DNA of 13,999 bases, from NCBI GenBank assembly GCA_900768515.1, contig CAAGDG010000050.1, positions 1 through 13,999 on the forward strand, written 5' to 3'. The stretch's first letter is position 1. Every line of letters starts with the position of its first letter. The notes below the pieces were generated by a model. That model did no database searches. It was not told the DNA's origin and saw only the letters and a list, made by a program, of their open reading frames with translations. This stretch comes from Lentisphaeria bacterium. GTDB lineage: Bacteria > Verrucomicrobiota > Lentisphaeria > Victivallales > Victivallaceae. Shown here piece by piece: positions 1 through 6,874 of the stretch. Made by a program: the position numbers and the translations under genes.

Positions 1-537
1 AAACTTCCGGAGGAGAAGCTAACGGCGCTGGCGCTGACGCTCGGGGCGGATGTCCCGTTTTTTCTGCGGCCCCGTCCGGCGATCGCAACCGGAGTCGGGG
101 AGGCGCTTCGGGTTCTGGACGGGGAGTGGGCGCCGCCGCCGCTGCTGGTGATCAATCCCCGTTTTCCGGTCAGTGCGAAGTGGGCGTACACGCATCTGGA
201 TCCGGCCCGGATCGGGCGGGAGGATTCCGGGCGTCTGGAGCGGCTGCTCGCCGGGTTGCGGACCGGGGATGCGGCCATGGTCGCGGAGAATTTGCACAAC
301 GACCTGGCGCCGGCGCTCTACCGCAAGTTTCCGCTGCTGGGCGAGTGGAGGCAATTCATGCTCCGGAACGGGGCGTTGCATGTTGAAATTACCGGAAGCG
401 GTCCGACGCTCTACGCGGTCTGCGCCACGGTAGGGGAGCGGCGCCGGCTCGGAGAGGCGCTGCGCCGGCGGTTCCCGGCTGAGGTCGCCGGGATTTTCGA
501 CGAGATCCCGGTCCGGCTGCCCGGGAACGCATTTTAA
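1..537 (+). CDS. ispE: 4-diphosphocytidyl-2-C-methyl-D-erythritol kinase, C-terminal part (5' end outside window)
   Basis: The frame is open from base 1 and ends at TAA 535-537, giving the last 178 residues. IspE is the cytosolic GHMP-family kinase that phosphorylates CDP-methylerythritol in the non-mevalonate (MEP) isoprenoid pathway. Visible family marks are GADVPFFL near residue 16, close to the usual GADVPFF of the family, and the glycine-rich C-terminal motif TGSGPTLYAV that matches the GHMP C-domain SGSGPT loop. NDLAPALYRKFPLL between them fits the IspE helix before that loop. The N-terminal substrate and ATP motifs lie upstream of the window. The next gene begins 9 bases after the stop, so this is probably the head or an internal member of the operon that follows. 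Identity is secure from the two motifs; another GHMP kinase is less likely because of GADVPFF. Confidence 0.9.
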   Translation, partial: KLPEEKLTALALTLGADVPFFLRPRPAIATGVGEALRVLDGEWAPPPLLVINPRFPVSAKWAYTHLDPARIGREDSGRLERLLAGLRTGDAAMVAENLHNDLAPALYRKFPLLGEWRQFMLRNGALHVEITGSGPTLYAVCATVGERRRLGEALRRRFPAEVAGIFDEIPVRLPGNAF

Positions 538-546
538 TGGACGGAT

Positions 547-1104
547 ATGATGAATAAGGCGTTTTTTCTGGATCGGGACGGCGTGATCAATGTCGAGGTC
601 AACTATCTGCACGAGCCCGACAAGGTCGAATTGATTCCCGGAGTTGTCGAGGCGTTGCGGCTGATTCACAGTCGCGGCTATCTCGCGCTGGTGGTGACCA
701 ATCAGGCGGGTGTCGCCAAGGGGTATTATCCGGAATCGGACGTTCAGGCGGTGCATCGGCGGATCACCGAGCTGCTGGAGGCCGCCGGGACCTGCGTGGA
801 CGGTTTCTACTATTGCATCCACCACCCGGATTTCACCGGAGGCTGCGACTGCCGCAAACCGGCGCCGGGGATGCTGTTGCGGGCGGCCGCCGAACATGAT
901 GTCGACCCGGCCGGCTCGGTGATGGTCGGAGACCGGTTGAGCGACATCGTTGCCGGGCGGGCGGCCGGATGCCGGGAGAACATTCTGGTGCGGACCGGTT
1001 ACGGCGCGGAGTGCATCCGGACGCAGGATGTCGCCGGGATCGAGGTTGCGGAGGATCTCCTCGACGCGGTTACCCGTTACTTCGGGAGGCAGGCCGAATC
1101 ATGA
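547..1104 (+). CDS. gmhB: D-glycero-beta-D-manno-heptose-1,7-bisphosphate 7-phosphatase (HAD family)
   Basis: A 185-residue cytosolic phosphatase, the usual length for GmhB, which removes the 7-phosphate from heptose bisphosphate on the way to ADP-heptose for lipopolysaccharide core. HAD motif I is DRDGVIN (nucleophile Asp9, acid/base Asp11), motif II is TNQAG (Thr51), Lys104 follows in CRKPAPGM, and motif IV is VGDRLSDI (Asp129, Asp133). The GmhB-type structural zinc site is complete: Cys90, His92, Cys100, Cys102. The start is ATG 547 (a second ATG follows at 550). The gene sits 9 bases after ispE and its stop overlaps the next start as ATGA. A histidinol-phosphate phosphatase is the main alternative because the two share the zinc loop; no his genes are nearby, and GmhB is preferred. 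Confidence 0.88.
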   Translation: MMNKAFFLDRDGVINVEVNYLHEPDKVELIPGVVEALRLIHSRGYLALVVTNQAGVAKGYYPESDVQAVHRRITELLEAAGTCVDGFYYCIHHPDFTGGCDCRKPAPGMLLRAAAEHDVDPAGSVMVGDRLSDIVAGRAAGCRENILVRTGYGAECIRTQDVAGIEVAEDLLDAVTRYFGRQAES

Positions 1105-1994
1105 TGTCTCATCTGCGTACTCTGGCGATGATTTCGGCGTTTGTGCTCGGATACTTCTGTCCGTGGGCGTCGCGGTTCAGCGGCGCGGTCCGCTGGTTCA
1201 TTGTTGTGATGATGTTTCTGGTGATGCTGCAGGTCCGGTTCTCTTTGCGTTCGCTGCGGATTCAGCACCTCTACCTTCTGCTGGCCAACCTCGGGGTCGG
1301 TCTGGGCGCCTGGGGAATCTTTCTTCTGGCCGGCAACCGGGAGCTGGCAGAGGCGGCGTTCTTCACCGGGATTACGCCGACCGCGACCGCCGCTCCGGTG
1401 ATCGTCAACCTGCTCGGGGAACGGGTCGATTACGCGGTCAGCGGATTTCTGGTGACCAACATCGGTATGGCGCTGCTGTTTCCGTTTCTGATTCCGCTTG
1501 CGATCGGCAATCCGGCGCCGACGGTTTTTCACGACGTGATCGGAAGTCTGCTGATCGTGGTCGGCATTCCGCTGGCGGCGGCGATTCCGCTGCGGCTCTG
1601 CTACCGGAAATGTGCGGAAATTCCGAAGAAGCTTAAAAATTTCTCCTTTTTTCTTTGGGTGATAACTATTTTCCTGATTATTGGAAACGCCTCGGCATTT
1701 CTCCGTTCCCAGCAGCATCTTGACACCGGGATTCTCTGGCGGATCGCCCTGCTGTCGCTTCTATTGTGCATTCTGAATTTCTCGCTGGGGCGTTTTCTTG
1801 CACCGCGCCGGTACCGGCGGGAGACCAGACAGGTGCTCGGTCAGAAGAATACGACGCTGACCATCTACCTGGCGCTGACCTACGCCAATCCCCTGGTGGC
1901 GCTGGGACCGACCTTCTACGTGCTCTGGCACAACGGCTGGAACACCATTCAGCTTCACCTGTATTCCCGCCGCGAACGGCGCAGGAGGAGATGA
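1101..1994 (+). CDS. BASS-family (bile acid:sodium symporter-like) membrane transporter
   Basis: A 297-residue polytopic membrane protein with about nine hydrophobic segments and a very basic C-terminal tail (RRERRRRR) that should lie in the cytoplasm. The central stretch GITPTATAAPVIVNLLGE (starting near residue 92), followed by a hydrophobic segment beginning SGFLVTNIGMALLFPFL, resembles the discontinuous-helix core of the bile acid:sodium symporter fold. LGQKNTTLTIYLAL near residue 250 resembles the second core repeat. Family members move organic anions with sodium; the substrate here cannot be read from sequence. The start is ATG 1101, overlapping the gmhB stop (ATGA), with GGGAGG upstream at 1084-1089. 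Codons around 1625-1690 are markedly AT-rich, where a Phe/Ile/Lys-rich segment is encoded. The histidine kinase gene starts 3 bases after the stop, suggesting co-transcription. Confidence 0.72.
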   Translation: MMSHLRTLAMISAFVLGYFCPWASRFSGAVRWFIVVMMFLVMLQVRFSLRSLRIQHLYLLLANLGVGLGAWGIFLLAGNRELAEAAFFTGITPTATAAPVIVNLLGERVDYAVSGFLVTNIGMALLFPFLIPLAIGNPAPTVFHDVIGSLLIVVGIPLAAAIPLRLCYRKCAEIPKKLKNFSFFLWVITIFLIIGNASAFLRSQQHLDTGILWRIALLSLLLCILNFSLGRFLAPRRYRRETRQVLGQKNTTLTIYLALTYANPLVALGPTFYVLWHNGWNTIQLHLYSRRERRRRR

Positions 1995-1997
1995 CCG

Positions 1998-3947
1998 ATG
2001 GAACACCTGCATGCGCTGCTGCTGGTTTTTCTGGAGATGACCTTTCTTTTTGTCGGTCTGGGAATGCTGCACAGTCAGCGGCGCTCGATCGGTGTGACCG
2101 GGTTCTACATGTCGCTTGGACTGGTGATGTTCTTCGCCAGTCTGCTGACCGCCGCGGATTTCCGCGCGGTGCTTTACGGTCCGTGGGATTTCAGCATCGG
2201 GGAGGTGGTGTTCTATCAGACGGCGCTGACGATGCTGCTGCTGGTGTACGTCACCGAGGGAACGCTGGCCGCCCAGCGGATGATCCTCGGCGCGGTGCTG
2301 CTTTACGGACTCTACCTTTACGTGGGAGAGCTGACCCAGCTGCAATGCAACTGGATGGGGTTTTCCCTGACGACCGGCATTTCCGCTCCGCTGCTGGATT
2401 CGCTGCTCGGGGAAACCCGGGTGGCCATGAATGCGGTCGCGGTGGGGCATCTGCTGGATTTCTTTGTGGTGCCGATTGTTTACACCCGGTTGACCAACCT
2501 CAAGTTCCGGCGGTTCGGCGCGATTTTCGGAGCGCTCCTGACGGCGCAGCTGCTCGGGGTGTTCTTCCGGCTGTTGTTCGGGCTGATGATCGGGGAACCG
2601 GATGAACCGGGGTCTCCGTTTCTGAACGGTCCGTTTCTGGCCCGGCTGGCGGCCAATTTCTGGCTCGGCACGCTGCTGACGATCTACCTGGCCAAGATCG
2701 AGGGGGATGCCCGTTCCGGAGAGAAGAGCACGCTGGACATCTTTTTCGCCTTCTTCGGCAGTTACGGCCGCTCCAAGGAGCTGGAAGCCAACCTCCGCGA
2801 GTGGGAGGACCGCTATCGGATCGTGCTCGAAAACGCCGGAGAACTGGTGCTGCTTCTGACCACTTCCGGCCGGATTCTTGACGCCAACATCGCTGCCGGC
2901 CGGATGCTGGGGGTGCCGGAGCCGGGAGATCTGGTTGATTTCGATCTCTTCGAGTGGATCGAAGTGCTGGAACCGGCCGGACTGACGCTCGGGGGCGCTC
3001 TGACGGAACCGGTTCATTTCCGCTGCCGGTTCCGGCGCCCGGAGGGGGGGAAGGAGCTGCAGCTTTCGGCCTCCCTTTCCCCGCTGCGGATGCGGGGGCA
3101 GTCGCTGCTGGTGATGATCGGCCGGGATATTACCGAGGAGATTCGCCTCGCCGAGGAGAAGAGCCGTCTGGCCGAGCAGCTGGCCCATTCCCAGCGGATC
3201 GAGGCGCTCGGGATGCTGGCCGGCGGCATCGCGCACGACTTCAACAATTACATCCATGCGATTCTCGGACATGTCGACGTGATCACCATGCTCTATCCGC
3301 CGGAAAATCCCGAGGTCACCGGCCATCTGGAGAAAGTCACCGCAATCGCGGAACAGGCGGGCAACCTGACCAGTCAGCTGCTCGGGTTTGCCCGGAAGGG
3401 GAAGTATCAGGTGGTGGAACTGGATCTGGAGGGTGTGCTCCGGAACAGTCTCGCCCTGCTCGGTCCGCGTCGTCAGCAGGATCTGACGGTGGAGTTCCGG
3501 GCGGCTTCCGGACTGGACCCGGTCCGGGCCGATGCCATTCAGCTGCAGCAGGTGGTTCTCAATCTGCTCATGAATGCCACCGATGCGATGGAAAACAACA
3601 CCGGCGAACGGCGGCTGACGCTGGCGGTCGGGCCCGCCGTCGATCTTCCGGTTCCCTTTGAGCCGCCGCCGGATTTCGCCGGGGCGAAGCCGGAAGAGTA
3701 TGCGTTCCTTCAGGTCGCCGACAACGGCTGCGGCATGGATGCGGAGACCCGGAAGCGGTTGTTCGAGCCGTTTTTCACCACCAAGCCGATCGGCCGCGGC
3801 ACCGGCATGGGGCTGGCAATGGTCTACGGGACCGTCACCCACCACCACGGCTGGATTCAGCTGGAGACCGCGCCCGGAAAGGGCACCGCGTTCTACCTGC
3901 TGCTGCCCAAGTTTCCGGCCGGGAGTCTCGCATCATGTGCGAAGTAG
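1998..3947 (+). CDS. Membrane-bound PAS sensor histidine kinase without receiver domain
   Basis: A 649-residue sensor kinase. Residues 1-235 contain about six to seven membrane segments with short loops and no large periplasmic domain; this resembles the vitamin-uptake-like (VUPS/YhhQ-like) sensor domains, a tentative match. Residues ~265-385 form a PAS domain, ending in the typical IGRDITEE. The dimerisation/phosphoacceptor helix has GGIAHDFNN with His413 as the likely phosphorylation site. The ATPase domain shows the N-box NLLMNATDAME (522-532), the G1 box DNGCGM (575-580), the F-box EPFFTTK and the G2 box GRGTGMGLAMV (599-609). No response-regulator domain follows and none is encoded in the window, so the partner lies elsewhere. 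The ribosome-binding site AGGAGGAG at 1983-1990 is strong and 7 bases from ATG 1998. The last 13 bases overlap the next gene, implying coupled translation. Confidence 0.9.
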   Translation: MEHLHALLLVFLEMTFLFVGLGMLHSQRRSIGVTGFYMSLGLVMFFASLLTAADFRAVLYGPWDFSIGEVVFYQTALTMLLLVYVTEGTLAAQRMILGAVLLYGLYLYVGELTQLQCNWMGFSLTTGISAPLLDSLLGETRVAMNAVAVGHLLDFFVVPIVYTRLTNLKFRRFGAIFGALLTAQLLGVFFRLLFGLMIGEPDEPGSPFLNGPFLARLAANFWLGTLLTIYLAKIEGDARSGEKSTLDIFFAFFGSYGRSKELEANLREWEDRYRIVLENAGELVLLLTTSGRILDANIAAGRMLGVPEPGDLVDFDLFEWIEVLEPAGLTLGGALTEPVHFRCRFRRPEGGKELQLSASLSPLRMRGQSLLVMIGRDITEEIRLAEEKSRLAEQLAHSQRIEALGMLAGGIAHDFNNYIHAILGHVDVITMLYPPENPEVTGHLEKVTAIAEQAGNLTSQLLGFARKGKYQVVELDLEGVLRNSLALLGPRRQQDLTVEFRAASGLDPVRADAIQLQQVVLNLLMNATDAMENNTGERRLTLAVGPAVDLPVPFEPPPDFAGAKPEEYAFLQVADNGCGMDAETRKRLFEPFFTTKPIGRGTGMGLAMVYGTVTHHHGWIQLETAPGKGTAFYLLLPKFPAGSLASCAK

Positions 3948-4627
3948 TCGCGCAGCACCACGAAGTTCTGCTGCCGTGGGCGCGCTACCGGCGGGGGCTG
4001 GCGGAACCGCCATGGGTATTGACTTTCGATCATCACACCGATACGCTGCCGGCGTTCGGCCGCGCGTATCCGGAACCGGGGGCGCGGGCGCGGCGGCTGG
4101 ACTGTGTCGACTGGCGCTCCGACGATTCGATCCGGGAGGCGATCGCCGAACTGCGGCACGACGAGCATCTGGATCTGGCGGTGTGCTGCGGAATCGCGGC
4201 ACGTTCGATTGTGGTGGCGCACTTTGACGCTTCGGAGGGGAACCATCCGGCGATCCGGGTGGCGTGCGACCGTTCCTGGCCGGAGCTGCAGCGGCTGCTC
4301 AATGATCCGGTCATGTTCCGTCCGCTGGCGCGGCGGGTGTTTGAAGCGGATTTTCTGACGGAGCGGCTGCGCGGGGCCGGATTTGTTCCGGAGGAACATC
4401 TCGGATTTGTCTTCGATCTCGACCTCGACTATCTCTTGACCTTTGAAGCGCTGGAACCGGCGGACGCCGGCGTGTTTGACGAGTTGCTGCGCCGGGCCGG
4501 GCTGATCACGGTTTCGCTGGAATCGGAGTGGGTACGGCTGCTTCGGATTGATTCCGGGGTGGAGGCCGGTGCGCTGCTGGAACGGTTCCGGGAACGGGTC
4601 CGGAAAGTCCGTTCCGGAAAAATCTGA
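3935..4627 (+). CDS. UPF0489 / arginase-like metalloprotein (peptide-arginase family candidate)
   Basis: A 230-residue soluble protein. Three motifs recall the manganese centre of ureohydrolases (arginases): His8/His9 in QHHEVLLPW, Asp32-x-His34-x-Asp36 in FDHHTD, and Asp161-x-Asp163-x-Asp165 in FDLDLDYL. The short HDEHLD (75-80) and the length fit the UPF0489 family, some members of which act as peptide arginases that turn arginine into ornithine in ribosomal peptides. Whether this protein acts on a peptide, a small guanidino compound or something else is unknown; no precursor peptide gene is visible nearby. The start ATG 3935 lies inside the kinase gene with GGGAG about 10 bases upstream, a 13-base overlap. 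It is the last gene of the + strand unit. Family assignment is from motifs only; the catalytic role is inference. Confidence 0.65.
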   Translation: MCEVVAQHHEVLLPWARYRRGLAEPPWVLTFDHHTDTLPAFGRAYPEPGARARRLDCVDWRSDDSIREAIAELRHDEHLDLAVCCGIAARSIVVAHFDASEGNHPAIRVACDRSWPELQRLLNDPVMFRPLARRVFEADFLTERLRGAGFVPEEHLGFVFDLDLDYLLTFEALEPADAGVFDELLRRAGLITVSLESEWVRLLRIDSGVEAGALLERFRERVRKVRSGKI

Positions 4628-4645
4628 TTTTTTCACTCCCTTTTC

Positions 4646-4673
4646 TGGACTTTCTCCGTCGGAATGGTATAGT
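4646..4673 (+). promoter_or_regulatory. Probable sigma-70 type promoter for the ADP-ribosylglycohydrolase gene
   Basis: In the 101-bp gap, TATAGT at 4668-4673 matches the -10 consensus at five of six bases. TGGACT at 4646-4651 (four of six to TTGACA) lies 16 bases upstream. Transcription would start near 4680, leaving a leader of roughly 50 bases before ATG 4729. The local sequence is clearly more AT-rich than the flanking genes. Confidence 0.45.
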
Positions 4674-4728
4674 ATTCTTCTGTTGGAATAACTTGTTATC
4701 CGAAGATTGGAATTCTGGGGGGATGTCG

Positions 4729-6189
4729 ATGGATCGGACATTGTTGCGCAAAAAGATGCTCGGCTGTTTTCTGGGCAAGTCGGTCGGGGGAACGCTGGGG
4801 CAGCCGTACGAGGGCTGGGAAGGACCGCTGGGACTGACCTTTTACGATCCGATGCCGACCGACATGATTCCGAACGACGACCTGGATTTGCAGGTGCTTT
4901 GGGCGGCGAAACTGGCGGCGGAACGCGATCCGGTGGTGGACCGCGACCTGTTCGGGCGCGCCTGGGTGGAACACGTCCGGTTCCCCTGGAGTGAGTACGG
5001 GCTGGCGATCCGCAACCTCAAGCTGGGGATTCCAGCCACCTGGTCGGGGAGTTACGACAACTGGTTCCGGGCGGGACTGGGCGCGGCGATCCGCAGCGAA
5101 ATCTGGGCCTGCCTCGCCCCCGGGAATCCGGAACTGGCCGCCCGCTACATGCGGGAGGATGCGATGGTGGACCACGTCGGAGAAGGGGTTTACGCCGCGG
5201 TGTTTCTGGCAGTGCTGGAGAGTCAGGCTTTTGTCGAGAGCGACATGGAGAAGCTGCTTGACGTGGCGCTGGCCGCGATTCCGGAGGATTGCGCCATCGC
5301 CCGCAGTGTGCGCGACACCCGGCGCTGGTGTGCGCAGAACCGCACCTGGAGCGAGGTGTTTCAACTGATCAGGACCCATTACGGGAGCGAGGATTTCACC
5401 AATTCGGTGATGAATTTCGGGTTTTCGGTGATGGCGCTGCTGATGGGGCGCGGCGATTTCGGCCGTTCGATCTGTCTTGCGGTCAACTGCGGCAAGGATG
5501 CGGACTGCACCGGGGCGACGGTCGGCTCGATTCTCGGCCTGATCGATCCGGACGGGATTCCGGAGGAGTGGCTCCGGCCGATCGGCCGGAAGCTGGTGCT
5601 CTCTCCGACCATTGTCGGAATTGAGCCGCCGGCCACGCTCGATGACTTCGTCGATCAGCTTCTGGAACTTGGCGGCCGGGTCCGCCCGCGTACCGCGCCC
5701 GACGATCCGGCCCCGGATTTCAGGAAGTTCGCAATCGAAGCGGAGTGTGCGCTTTTCAACCGCTGGATCCGCTACGATGACCGCAAATCTCCCCCGGTCT
5801 GGCCTGCGGAGAGAGTGACCCGGGTTTTCCCGGGGGCGAATGGTTCGATCGAAGCCGGAGAGGTGCCGCTGAACGCCCTGTATCTGATGAAGTTCCGCTT
5901 CCATCTCGAGGAGCCGCGCCGGGTGCGGGTGATGTTCTGCACCCGGTCGCTGTCGCGGGTCTGGGTCGATGAGGTGTTTGCGTTCGGGCGGGACGGCGGC
6001 TGGTGCCAGCCTTCGTTCCACCACTGTCCGATCAACCAGTTTGCCGATTTGGAACTCGCCGCCGGCGAACACACGCTGACAGCCGGCGTGGCTCCCGCCG
6101 GGGACGAGGAGAGGATCGAGTGGACGGTCGGAATCGGCGACGCCTCCGACTTCCAGTGGATTCCGGAGGCGATGATTCGCCGAAGTTGA
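4729..6189 (+). CDS. ADP-ribosylglycohydrolase family protein with C-terminal beta-sandwich
   Basis: A 486-residue cytosolic protein (no signal peptide). Residues 1-315 are the all-alpha ADP-ribosylglycohydrolase fold: GCFLGKSVGGTLGQPYEGW at the N-terminus, an acidic metal motif NDDLDLQ (49-55) in place of the more usual TDDT, and the second metal motif VNCGKDADCTGATVGSILG (252-270), corresponding to the family's GGDTDT loop. Family enzymes cleave ADP-ribose from proteins or small molecules using two magnesium ions; many members in polysaccharide-degrading bacteria have unknown substrates. Residues ~380-470 form a beta-rich module (VWVDEVFAF, LELAAGEHTL) resembling accessory sandwich domains of glycoside hydrolases. 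ATG 4729 is chosen because the run GGGGGG at 4717-4722 sits 6 bases before it; ATG 4723 and TTG 4693 are in frame upstream. The stop is 2 bases from a convergent oxidoreductase remnant. The gene stands alone with its own promoter. Confidence 0.85.
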   Translation: MDRTLLRKKMLGCFLGKSVGGTLGQPYEGWEGPLGLTFYDPMPTDMIPNDDLDLQVLWAAKLAAERDPVVDRDLFGRAWVEHVRFPWSEYGLAIRNLKLGIPATWSGSYDNWFRAGLGAAIRSEIWACLAPGNPELAARYMREDAMVDHVGEGVYAAVFLAVLESQAFVESDMEKLLDVALAAIPEDCAIARSVRDTRRWCAQNRTWSEVFQLIRTHYGSEDFTNSVMNFGFSVMALLMGRGDFGRSICLAVNCGKDADCTGATVGSILGLIDPDGIPEEWLRPIGRKLVLSPTIVGIEPPATLDDFVDQLLELGGRVRPRTAPDDPAPDFRKFAIEAECALFNRWIRYDDRKSPPVWPAERVTRVFPGANGSIEAGEVPLNALYLMKFRFHLEEPRRVRVMFCTRSLSRVWVDEVFAFGRDGGWCQPSFHHCPINQFADLELAAGEHTLTAGVAPAGDEERIEWTVGIGDASDFQWIPEAMIRRS

Positions 6190-6191
6190 GG

Positions 6192-6467
6192 TTATTCGAG
6201 CGACACATCCTCGCCGGCCAGATTTTCCCGCAGCCTGGAGATGTCAACCCCGGAGGCGGCGCATTCGTCGCGGATCGCGAGCGCGGCCGCATTTCCCGCC
6301 GCCTGCCCCATTGCGAAACAGGGCGGCATGACCCGGATGGCGGCCTGCGCCAGATGGGAGCAGGAGACGCACCTGCCCGCGACCAGCAGGTTGTCGACGC
6401 CACCGCCGGCCGCTCTTCCGGAACGGGAGTGAGCCGGTCCGTCTGCATCCCGGTCGGAGCGGATTTT
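6192..6467 (-). pseudogene. C-terminal remnant of an FAD-dependent oxidoreductase
   Basis: This fills most of the 301-base gap between the ADP-ribosylglycohydrolase stop and acpS. Read on the - strand from 6401 to the TAA at 6194-6192 it encodes 69 residues beginning GVDNLLVAGRCVS, continuing with VMPPCFAMGQAAGNAAAL and ending GEDVSLE. These are the FAD-contacting C-terminal motifs of the FAD_oxidored family (PF12831-like, usually several hundred residues). The same frame is open upstream only to a TGA at 6470-6468, and those extra 22 codons (6402-6467) do not resemble the family. A possible trace of the expected IPYR segment (LPFRKSG) appears in another frame just upstream, which would need a one-base shift. 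No start codon or ribosome-binding site is apparent. The rest of the gene is absent, since acpS begins its 3' end at 6491. Most likely a deletion relic. Confidence 0.8.
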
Positions 6468-6490
6468 TCACTGCCCGGAAGAGTGCGGCT

Positions 6491-6874
6491 TCAAATCTCC
6501 CAGATCACGACGGCGGAGGCGTACTCCTCCTCGTGGGTCAGCGAAATGTGAAAACTCCCGCCTCCGTGCGCCGCGACGTAGCGCGCGGCGGCGCCGGAGA
6601 GAAGGAGCCTGGGCGCTCCGTTTTCCGCCGTCGTGACTTCGAGGTCGAGCAGTGCGCAGTTGACTCCGATTCCGCAGCCGAGCGCTTTGGCGGCGGCCTC
6701 CTTTGCCGCCCACCGTGCGGCGAGCGTCGCCGCCGCGGCTTTTCCCCGCGTGACGGCGAAGCTCCGTTCCGCCGGTGTGAAGCAGCGTTTCTGAAACGAT
6801 TCTCCGCGACTGCTGGAGAGGATCCGTTTCATCCGTTCGATCCGGACCAGGTCGATTCCGACTCCGCGGATCAC
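6491..6874 (-). CDS. acpS: Holo-[acyl-carrier-protein] synthase
   Basis: A 127-residue cytosolic enzyme of standard AcpS length; it transfers 4'-phosphopantetheine from coenzyme A to the serine of apo acyl carrier protein, activating fatty acid synthesis. Family motifs: GVGIDLVRIER at the N-terminus with magnesium ligand Asp8, CFTPAER (31-37), RWAAKEAAAKALG with Glu59 as the second magnesium ligand, and SLTHEEEYASAVVI near the end (usual SLSHD; Thr and Glu here are conservative). It starts with GTG at 6874, overlapping the upstream gene's stop as GTGA, so translation is probably coupled to the HTH/coiled-coil gene. It is the last intact gene of the leftward ribF unit; the oxidoreductase remnant lies 23 bases beyond on the same strand. 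No clear terminator was seen. Confidence 0.93.
   Translation of the reverse strand: MIRGVGIDLVRIERMKRILSSSRGESFQKRCFTPAERSFAVTRGKAAAATLAARWAAKEAAAKALGCGIGVNCALLDLEVTTAENGAPRLLLSGAAARYVAAHGGGSFHISLTHEEEYASAVVIWEI

Noticed and set aside
1761..3848. A 695-codon open frame on the - strand opposite the kinase
   Set aside because: It mirrors the kinase codons in high-GC DNA, is rich in Arg/Gln/His/Pro, lacks any domain signature, and the + strand kinase motifs are unambiguous.
4600..4633. Rho-independent terminator after the arginase-like gene
   Set aside because: The stem is only 5 bp, overlaps the coding end, and lies 10 bases from the T-run at 4628-4633.
4696..6072. A 458-codon open frame on the - strand opposite the glycohydrolase
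   Set aside because: No recognisable motif; the + strand has the family motifs and a ribosome-binding site.
6032..6448. Other - strand open frames across the glycohydrolase end and the gap
   Set aside because: They are Arg/Pro/Ser-rich frames without motifs; the third - strand frame carries the recognisable oxidoreductase remnant.
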